A stretch of 64,000 bases of DNA from Xenopus tropicalis (Eukaryota; Chordata; Amphibia; Anura; Pipidae). How positions within the stretch are numbered: position 1 is the stretch's first letter; each line of letters starts with the position of its first letter. The position numbers and the translations under genes were made by a program. The notes below the pieces were generated by a model. The model had not been told where the DNA came from, searched no databases, and saw nothing but the letters and a program-made list of their open reading frames with translations. Of the stretch, positions 55,887 through 64,000 are shown piece after piece. The stretch covers positions 65,150,764 through 65,214,763 of the forward strand of contig NC_030683.2 of assembly GCF_000004195.4 (NCBI RefSeq), written 5' to 3'.

Positions 55887-57640
55887 TCATGTTTGCTAAT
55901 TTCACTGGGGTTTTTGCCCCTTGTCATTTGATCTTTTCCAGGTCCTTTTGCTGAGGCATTAGTGACAAATTTTTTAAGGCAACGAAAGGCAGGATGGTTG
56001 CCCCCGCAGCCCGAGCACTCATGTTTACAGCAGCAATTTCCTTGCCACTTACAAACCGAGTCATTAAATGCCTAGCATATGTTGGGTTTGGCTTCTGGTT
56101 GTTTTTGGGTTCTAAGTGCTGTAGGGTTCTGTACTCTGTAGGACATCATACCCAACCACAGATCTATGTCCTTAGTTCCCCATTCTAATTCACTGTGTAC
56201 TGCCATTTTTTGCCTGAATTTCTCCTCATATAACCCCTCGGGGTTAAACCAGCCTAAGCCACCAAAGCTCTTGTAAGCTTCAAGTACAATATCAATATGC
56301 TTAAATAACATAGGGGACAATTGTGGTTGCTTGGACGATAGTTACATAGTTACAAAGGGTTAAAAAAAGACCAGAGTCCATCAAGTTCAACCCTTCCAAG
56401 TAAACCCAGCACACACAACCTATACTTACCAATCTATACACTCACATACATAAACTATATATACAACCACTAATACTAACTGTAGATATTAGTATCACAA
56501 TAGCCTTGGATATTATGCTTGTTCAAGAACTCATCCAGGCCCCTCTTATAGGCATTAACAGAATCTGCCATTACCACATCTCTAGGAAGGGCATTCCACA
56601 AACTCACTGCCGTCACCGTGAAAAACCACCTACGCTGCTTCAAATGGAAACTCTGTTCCTCTAATCTAAAGGGGTGGCCTCTAGTGAGTTGATCGTTTTT
56701 TAAAAAAATACCCCATATCTGCCTATAATCCCCTCTAATGTACTTGTACAGAGTAATCATGTCCCCTCGCAAGCGCCTCTTTTCCACAGAAAACAACCCC
56801 AACCTCGACAGTTTAACCTCATAGCTTAAATCTTCCATCCCCTTTACCAGTTTAGCTGCACGTCTCTGCACTCTCTCCAGCTCATTAATATCCTTCTTAA
56901 GGACTGGAGCCCAAAACTGCACTGCATACTCGAGGTGAGGCCTTACCAGGGACCTATAAAGAGGCAAAATTATGTTTTCATCCCTTGAGTCAATGCCCTT
57001 TTTTATACAAGACAGCACTTTATTTGCTTTAGTAGCCACAGAATGACACTGCCTGACAACTTGTTATCTACAAAAACCCCTAGATCCTTCTCCATTAAAG
57101 ATACCCCCAACAAACTACCATTCAGTAGATAGTTTGCGTTTATTTTATTTCTACCAAAGTGCATAACTTTGCACTTGTCCACATTAAACCTCATTTTCCA
57201 GTTTGCTGCCCAGTTTTCTAACTTTGTCAAATCGCTCTGCAAATTGGCAGCATCCTGCATGGAACTTATAGATTTGCACAATTTAGTGTTGTCAGCAAAA
57301 ATAGAAACAGTACTTTTTATGCTCACCTGCAGGTCATTAATAAACAAGTTAAAAAGCAAAGGACCAAGGACTGACCCCTACTCCAATAAATTAGAATAAA
57401 TACAAAAGGCCTGAAGCCAGTTTGAAAATGTTCTATATAGGTCTCCTTCTGTCCTCTTCTGAGTCACCCTTGCATTTAATGAATTCTTTCGCTGAGGGCA
57501 GCAAAGATAACAAATCTACATATTCTACTTTATAAATTTTTTCCTTAACAGACATTGGTAAGTGAAGGCCAAGAGATTTTAACCCCTCAGGGTTAAATGC
57601 CTGCTCTCCCCGGAACTGCGGACCCCACCAGCCAATAGTG
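55887..57640 (-). pseudogene. Ngaro-like gag, split by CR1-A
   Basis: The upstream part (57600-57386) reads FNPEGLKSLGLHLPMSVKEKIYKVEYVDLLSLLPS. After the CR1 insertion the frame continues at 56336-56072 with FKHIDIVLEAYKSFGGLGWF, EKFRQKMAVHSELEWG and KDIDLWLGMM. It then passes a TAG (56072-56074) into AFNDSVCKWQGNC and KHECSGCGGNHPAFRC, a Cys/His-rich nucleic-acid-binding motif. This gag type accompanies the RT seen at 53201-55325 in the same orientation, so both belong to one element. Confidence 0.75.
56338..57384 (-). pseudogene. CR1-A LINE RT, 5'-truncated, frameshifted
   Basis: Minus-strand copy from SVLGPL-equivalent sequence at 57380 to the GTTACATAG tail at 56338. The catalytic FAD is followed by N instead of D (IFADNTKL), so the active site is altered. 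A 7-bp deletion near 57055 shifts the frame after LSGS compared with the intact copy (LSNARQCHS). A further small deletion occurs near 56706. It interrupts the Ngaro gag. Confidence 0.92.
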
Positions 57641-57724
57641 CGGCCCCCCCTTTGCAGACCAGACCATTAACCCCTTCACACCAACCCCATGCGCACACAG
57701 GAGGCATACACCCCCTGCGCCCTT

Positions 57725-58260
57725 CTTTACCCTAATGGGGGTGGGCATGATCTGTTATCAACCCAAATTTTCTCGGAAGAAGATAATATCTAGGTGCCCA
57801 TTTTATAGTAAGACATTCTTTTTCCACCACAGCATATCTTTTTTTGTGATCATTTAATTTTCTGCTAATACAGTATATAGTACTGCGTATTCCTCCCCAT
57901 TTTGTAGCTGTGAGAGAACTGCACCTAAACCCACTGCCACTTCTAATGCATCTGTTTGCACAATGAAAGCTTTTGAAATATCTAGTGGAAAGAGTACTAG
58001 CTTGGCACATAAAGCATCCATCAACGCCTTAAATCATTCAGACGTTATCATCACAGATTCTTTTCCTTTTGTAAGATCTGTTAAGGGGAAGCAAGAGTTG
58101 CAATGTTTAGGAAATAGTTCTGATAATACCCTGTAACCTGTAAAATATGGTTTCTTATTCATGGGATGTAGCTACTCTTGTATGGCCTTTGTTCCGCTTA
58201 CTTGAGGTTTAACTCATTACCTGACAAGCATGTAGGCATTATGTGCTTGCAGGAACATAC
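57725..58260 (-). pseudogene. Ty3/gypsy-type RT-RNase H fragment
   Basis: Across two or three frames the minus strand reads SPLTDLTKGKESVMI (about 58095-58045), LDISKAFIVQTDALEV, GLGAVLSQLQNGEEYAV and then ISRKLNDHKKRYAVVEKECLTIKWA with RYYLLPRKFGLITDH (to about 57745). These are the RT connection and RNase H blocks of Ty3/gypsy LTR retrotransposons. No LTR, integrase or gag is recognised nearby. Confidence 0.82.
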
Positions 58261-60309
58261 TGGACATACTTGACACTTCTGTTTCTGCCTGCGACACTCA
58301 CATGCTCAGTGAGCTCTGAGCAGCTGTTGAGAAGCTAAGCTTAGGGGTCAGCAGAAATTAGCAAGCAAAGAAAATGATGTTAGTTATATCAGCTGATCCT
58401 AACAGGCTGATGCTTAAAGTATGATGCTAATAGCACTGGTTTCAAAGCTAATCAGCCTTATATAGTGACATTTATATGCTATATATACAATATATTGTGA
58501 GTGGGTCCTTAAACTCAGTAACTGACAGCAGCACAATCAACAAAAAAGAAGATAGGAGGCTACTGGGAGCATCTCTGAGAGCACAGATCTTCATTGCTAA
58601 AATGCTGTGGATGGCTTCGGCTGGTACAGAAGCACAAAACTTAATTTACAACATTTCTAGCTTACGTCTTTAGTTCCTTTAAGGGTATCCATTTCAGTGA
58701 GGTTCTCCTGAGGGGTAAGGCTATTCCTTCATAATTTTCCATCCCCAATGGTGCATGAACCTCTGTAAAACAGCTTATTTCTTTCCTTTCAGGAGATTAA
58801 AGTAGTGATGGCTTACAATCTTACTGTGTGCTAAATATTAGGGTGCTACACCTGGACTCCATGAGAGATCGGAGTACTTAGAGTTAATAAACTTAGAGTT
58901 AATAAACTGGGGAACATTTTTATTCATTGACATTATTTTATTACTGATGTACCCACAGCCTTATACATAATAGATAACAGTGCAAGGTATCAAAGTGCAT
59001 GTGCTACCCTATAGCTGGTATTTTGCCTCCCACCATGATGACAAGCACTAAGGGGTAAAGTATATAGGGTAGGAACACAAACACTAAGCATCTTCCTGAA
59101 AAGCTGTGTTTTTGTGCAAATTTTGTGTCTATAGACATGCTGATAACCTTAAATGTAATCCACAAAAATCTGCCCCAGTAGTTTGTAAATTTAAAATATC
59201 AGAGCAAAATTTGGTCTAAAAAATGTAACATGCAATTTTACATTATATTTTACATTATATACCTGCCTGTCAGGTATACAATAATTCTGCAAATGTAACA
59301 AAAATTATGAAGAAATGAGAAGGGCTGGTAAATTCCTCATTCAGATAAACTCTTAAAAAAACATGACAGAACTTAGTTAGCTCAAACATTAGAATTCAAA
59401 CCACAACCACACCCTCCTTGAATTGGCTAATCTGAGAATAATCTTAACTATGGACTGTTTAAATATTTGGTTCTATTTCTCACTAACATGGAAAGTGTTT
59501 CATAAACAGTGAGCATATTTATTGTAGATTAATGGAGTGCATATTTATGCAGCATTAATTGGCATCTGAATGAAGTAGAGGTACCCAAAGGCCAGTGCTT
59601 AACTGCTATACTATTAACTATAACTATATATAACTATAACTATATATAACTATAACTGCTATACAGTTAATTCCGTGGCTTCTGTAGCCGGACGGGATGA
59701 TATCTCAGACTGAGAAACAGGGGAAAGAGTTCTCTGATCCCCTACACTTGTTCGCTATAGTGTAGGTTTTATCAACCTTGATAGACTCGAGAATGTTGGT
59801 TTTTTCTTCTCTGGTATACTGTAGACACTTTTGAATTTCTTGCCTGGTCATCAGTTATTTGTACACTCAATCTGCTGGTGTATCCAGTTTGCTCCAGAAG
59901 GGGTAAAAATCTTTTCTGGCTGCAAAATATTGATTGGATCAGTGCCTAGATTGATTAAACAAAGAATATTATTGTCAATGGCCTCATTTTGTCAGTTTCA
60001 TTAACTGTGAGGCTCTTAACATAGCTCCCCCCACCAGTGAATTAAGGTTTCCTTGCTGTTCATGATAAAACATCCTTTAACTAATGTGATGCTCTTATAT
60101 ATTCTGGAAAATCCAACTTTAAAGTCATGAATTTCCCTCATGAACACGTACACTCTAAACAGTGAAGAGGATCACTGGGTGACTGGGGCAGCTTACAAAA
60201 TGGTGGAGCGGCATGGCAAGAACAGCACCCCAGGCAGGGTTTAGTTATGGTGCTCACTGTGGGATGTGTAGCACATTGGCACCATCAGTGAATTTCCCTG
60301 TTCTTGTCC
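58261..60309. other. No gene recognised; small tandem repeat
   Basis: AT-rich sequence without domains. A short TAACTATATA tandem repeat lies at about 59618-59660. Confidence 0.4.
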
Positions 60310-60650
60310 TTTTACCCTTTAAGTGCCACAGAACCTACAACTGAAGTGCCACAGATCGTAGGTTATAAGTTTTGCAGCACTTCTGGGTTTGGCGGAGGAG
60401 CGATTTTTAAAGCTCCTTCGCTCCCCACTCGTTCCTCAGCCCCTAGGCAACAAGCAGAGGTGGGGAACGAGTGGCCCCTGGGGTGTGATCACCCAGAGAC
60501 CCCATAGGAAATGGCAGGCATGTGGATACTACATGACTGTCATTTCCTGGTCTTTTACCACCTCCTCAGCACTGGATGAAAAGGCTAACGTAATGAAAAG
60601 GCTAACCTAATGAAAAGGCTCATCCGGCTCCTGCATGCCCTTCCGCTCCT
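60310..60650 (+). repeat. Interspersed repeat, inverted partner of 23995-24270
   Basis: Shares several blocks in order with the reverse complement of 23995-24270, including CCATAGGAAATGGCAGGCAT and GTGGATACTAC. It also contains GTGCCACAGA twice. The small frames across it have no domain. Confidence 0.7.
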
Positions 60651-61378
60651 CCAGGACAATCTGCCTGCTAACCTTTCACACACTTATACACACACATTTT
60701 TGGGGGGTTTCACACATTCACAGCACTTACACTTAATTGACACGTACACAACACCCATTTTGCCAGGCGTACACACACACTTACACAATTTTGTGGATTA
60801 TGTTTTTTAATGTTTGCCATTGCAGATAGCGTATTCGCTAACCGCACTGTGCCATACCTTTTGCATGTAATTTCAGTTTTATATTACGTTTTATGTGATT
60901 TTGGTGCATTTTTAGTAATTCTATGGCATCTTCAGTTCTGCATACAGTAGGTGTTGTTCGCTTGATTTTGTCCTTAAAACTAATTTGACGAAGCCAAAAT
61001 ATTTAAACTGTGATCCTGACTGCAGATTTCACTAGGCAAAAAAAAAAAAGTATTGATTTTAGTGGTTTCATTGGATTATACCGTTTTTTATTGCATTCCG
61101 CATTGTTCTTTGTTACTTGTTTTTGACCATGGAAATTTGTCTGCTATATATAATTTTTGGTGTGTGTCTGTATAAATCTATGCATATTGGGCATCAAACT
61201 GTTCAGTAGACCACTGGCGTTCATATTTAGAGTGTTTTATGTTACTACATTACAAAATGTGGGCTATATAATGGGGGAAAAATGCAAGCTTTGTGACGAT
61301 TTTTAGAAATTTCATAAAAAATGCTACATTTAGCTTAGCTTTGCTGTTTGGTGCTTTTCCATACAAAGACATATTTAC
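60651..61378. other. No gene recognised
   Basis: AC-rich microsatellite-like patches at 60675-60785 (CACACACTTACAC), otherwise AT-rich and featureless. Confidence 0.4.
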
Positions 61379-61570
61379 TAGGGATGCACCGAATCCAGGA
61401 TTCGGTTCAGTATTCGGCCAAGATTTGGCTTTTCAATTCCAAATCTGAAAAATCATGTGACTTTTTAAGCGACATTTAAGCCTTACAAAACCTAATTAGC
61501 ATATGCTAATTAGGATTCGGATTCAGTTCGGTATTCGGCCCAAACCATTTTACATTCGGCAGAATGTCTA
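61379..61570 (+). mobile_element. hAT-type MITE fragment
   Basis: Starts TAGGGATGCACCGAATCC, a terminus characteristic of a widespread vertebrate hAT MITE group, followed by GGATTCGG-rich sequence with internal inverted motifs (CTAATTAGCATATGCTAATTAG is a near-perfect palindrome at 61493-61514). The right terminus is not found, so it is partial. Confidence 0.7.
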
Positions 61571-61719
61571 TTCTCTGAAAATATTTTTCTGGGGTCAACT
61601 TACTCTTTTCCTACTTTTACCACATATATTTCTACTACCAAAAATACACCATCTGATTTATATGCCATGAAATTTGTATGAAATCCAAAACATCTTAAGG
61701 GGTAATCATTATTTTAGCA

Positions 61720-64000
61720 AGCAAAGTGTCAGTCTTACCTGTAGTAAAGGTGGGTTTCGTTTCTTTTCTTATTAGTGTTTGGGTGATGTCTCCCCCTCTG
61801 GGGTTGGGAATTACTCTACCGATTCCTATGACATTCAGAAAGGATAGTGATCTGTTAGAGCAATCAAGGAAGAGGGAAGAGTTTCGCTATTGTAGTGTGG
61901 CAATTTTCGTTTATAATGTTTAGAATGTGTTCTCTAATTCTTTCCTACCGTTTACTGCTTGTTTGGCCAACATATTGTTTCCTACATTTGGTACATATAA
62001 GTGAGTAAATGACATATTTAGTATTGCTGTTGATGAAGTGTTTAATCTGATAGGTCTTCTTTGTGATAGATGAAGTGAATGATTGAGTCTTGACAATGTA
62101 ATTACATGTGATGCATTGTCTGGACCTGCATTTAAACATGCCAATTGTAAATAACCACGTGTTGTTAGGTTTATTCCATTGGATCAAGCTAGGAGATAAT
62201 TTATTGCTTAGAGTTTCTGTTTTTCTGGTTACGAATCTGTATCCATTATCAAGGATTTGTCTCAAAATAGGGTCTGTTTTTAGGATTGTCAGGTTATTAT
62301 TGATAATATTTTTTATGGCTTTGTATTGAGGACTATAGGTTAAGATGCATGACAAAGCGTTAGTGTTATCTTTGTTATTTTTGCGTTAGTGTGATTTTTG
62401 CGGAAACTTTCCTTATTACTTTGTTCTGTGGTGTTATTTATTATTTTGTATCTATTGAATACTGGTTGATGCAGGAACTGGCTGTATGGGATATTGTATA
62501 TAAGATGCTGTGGGTGACAAGATTGTGCGTTAAGTGTTGGCTGAACAGTCCTTTCTGAAAATAGTGCTGGTGACAGATTTTGATGTTTTTTTGTACTGAG
62601 TGTGATATCTAGAAAATTGACGAAATGATTATTAATTTCTGAAGTGAACTGTAGATTATACAATGGTACACAATGGAATGAGTGAATTGTTCTGTTGTTC
62701 CTGACCAGATTAGAATGATATCGTCAATATAACGACCGTAATATTGAATCCAATTAGAATATATGTTATCATCATTATAAATATGTAGTTCCTCCCACCA
62801 GCCTAAAAATAAATTAGCGTATGATGGGGCGAATTTTGCACCCATAGCCGTACCACGGCATTGTAGATAATATTTATTGTCAAAAAGAAAAAAGTTATGG
62901 GTTAGAAGAAACTGTATGGATTGTAAAAGGAAAGTTATAAAGTTGGGTTCATATGTGCTATAGTGAGACAGGTGATATTCAATGGCTTTGAGACCAAGTT
63001 GGTGAGAAATACAGGAATATAAAGATGTGACATTGATGGAAGCCCATTTAAAGTAGTTAGAGTCCCATTGGAAATTATTTAATACATGAAGCAAATGGCC
63101 ACTATCCCTTAGATAACTAGGGAGTCTCAAGACTAAGGGTTGTAGAAAGTGGTCAATGTATTCGCAAAAGTTTTCTCCTAAAGAGCAAATGCCTGCTATA
63201 ATTGGTCATCCCAATGGTGGCCTTTCTTTTTTGTGATGAAGGTGATGAAAAATGGCTGTTTTTGGAGTGTCAGTTTTTAGGAAAGAAATTAGTTTCTCAT
63301 CAATGATATTGAATTTAATAGCTTCATGTAATAGGGTGTCTAATTCTAAAGCGAAAGATATCGCTGGATTTTTGTCAAGAACTCTATATGATTCTGTGTC
63401 TGAGAGCTGTCTGTGTGCTTCTGTGAAATAATCTGCTTTGTCTAATACAACTATTTGACCTCCTCTATCCGCTCTTCTAATGACAATGTCTTTATCATTC
63501 TCCAGATTTCTTAAAGCTCTTTTTTTTTAAAAGTGAGGTTGTCTTCTATATTTTTTTTTTAAACATATTAATGATGTTATCTCTCAGATCAACAGGGTAG
63601 AAATTAGATTTTGATCTAAATTTAGTTTTAGACTCAGTAAGGTTAGCTCCAACTTTGTCTGATTCAGGGTTAACCTCTCTCTGTAATTTTTCAAGTTGTA
63701 AGAGCATTTTCATTTCTTGAAAGTTAGTCACGCTGGATTGTAGAAAGATGGGGGCAATCTGGTTGCCCCTATCTTTCTCTTTATCGAGTGGGTCAACATT
63801 GTCATTAAAAAAATGTTTTTTTAGTAGAAGTTTTCGCACAAATCTATTAACATCAGTGATAGTATCAAATAAATCAAAATTTTTAAGAGGGCAGAATGTA
63901 AGACCTTTTTCTAGGATACTGAGTACATCTTTGGTGAAAGTTCTTGTTGAAAGGTTCAATATCGTTTCCTCCTTCTGTCTCGCAGGGGCTATTTTGATTG
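61720..64000 (-). pseudogene. Penelope-like element: RT and GIY-YIG endonuclease
   Basis: Enters from beyond the window. N-terminal block GLTFCPLKNFDLFDTITDVNR is at about 63900-63840. After a frameshift at the A tract near 63540 come IRRADRGGQIVVLDKADY (about 63475-63425) and a TGA at 63206-63208 (PLG, stop, PIIAGICS). YIDHFLQPLVLRLPSYLRD, WASINVTSLYSCI, GTAMGAKFAPSYANLFLGWW and YGRYIDDIILIW, the RT active site near 62720, follow. Next are NNHFVNFLDITL and SCHPQHLIYNIPYSQF. The C-terminus has CITCNYI, a Cys motif typical of Neptune-like members, and YVIYSLICTKCRKQYVG, the GIY-YIG core (about 62010-61960). The RGGD block near 61800 ends it. The enzyme class inserts by target-primed reverse transcription. 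Confidence 0.88.

Noticed and set aside
1..64000. Host protein-coding exons, tRNA or rRNA genes
   Set aside because: I found no frame with a recognisable cellular domain and no tRNA-like A and B boxes; with no search tools, small exons cannot be excluded.

Overview
The window looks like intergenic or intronic DNA from an amphibian, most likely Xenopus. This is inferred from its transposon mix, not from any host gene. It holds young CR1 LINEs ending in TATGTAAC repeats, T2-type MITEs with TTAA target sites, Tx1-like LINE pieces, DIRS- and Ngaro-like tyrosine-recombinase retroelements, two Penelope-like elements and several hAT elements. I could not recognise a host exon, tRNA, rRNA or CpG-island promoter. 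Nearly every open reading frame of interest belongs to a mobile element, and the rest of the sequence is AT-rich and apparently unique.

Layout. 1-12 kb is mostly unique DNA. It contains a T2 MITE (1.73-2.24 kb), an inverted pair of hammerhead-like Penelope-terminal sequences (5.1 kb), an LTR-like stretch (5.7-6.2 kb), a 58-bp-arm hairpin (8.83-8.95 kb), a Tc1/mariner element with DD36E spacing and one nonsense codon (9.18-10.39 kb), and a palindromic TA-flanked MITE (10.42-10.78 kb). 12.3-14 kb is the 3' part of a Tx1-like LINE between two direct repeats. 19.3-24 kb holds a decayed Tx1-like ORF1, a CR1-A copy with an open 400-residue RT, and a CR1-B copy split by a T2 MITE. 25.7-28.9 kb is LTR-like sequence followed by a decayed DIRS element whose RT, RNase H and tyrosine recombinase can still be read. 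30-40 kb is sparse, with a CR1 relic, MITEs and one hAT copy.

40.5-48.4 kb is a three-level nest. A plus-strand CR1-A copy was split by a hAT element (8-bp duplication GCCTAGAA) and by a smaller hAT-type MITE (8-bp duplication GAAATAAT). The larger hAT in turn carries a minus-strand, full-length CR1-A whose ORF1 and ORF2 both appear intact. In that CR1, ORF1 ends on the heptamer T TTA AAC directly before its TAG stop, with ORF2 in the -1 frame and a run of eight G seven bases downstream. This arrangement suggests programmed frameshifting.

49.6-58.3 kb is a second composite: a plus-strand Penelope-like pseudogene, a CR1-B copy lacking its RT active site, and a minus-strand Ngaro-like element (gag, RT, RNase H) interrupted by a T2 element, a CpG-rich MITE and a CR1-A copy. 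A Ty3/gypsy RT-RNase H scrap follows. 61.7-64 kb is a minus-strand Penelope-like element with an RT and a GIY-YIG endonuclease, running off the window end. Several of the elements carry in-frame TGA codons where their family has arginine, which fits decay of methylated CpG in CGA codons.
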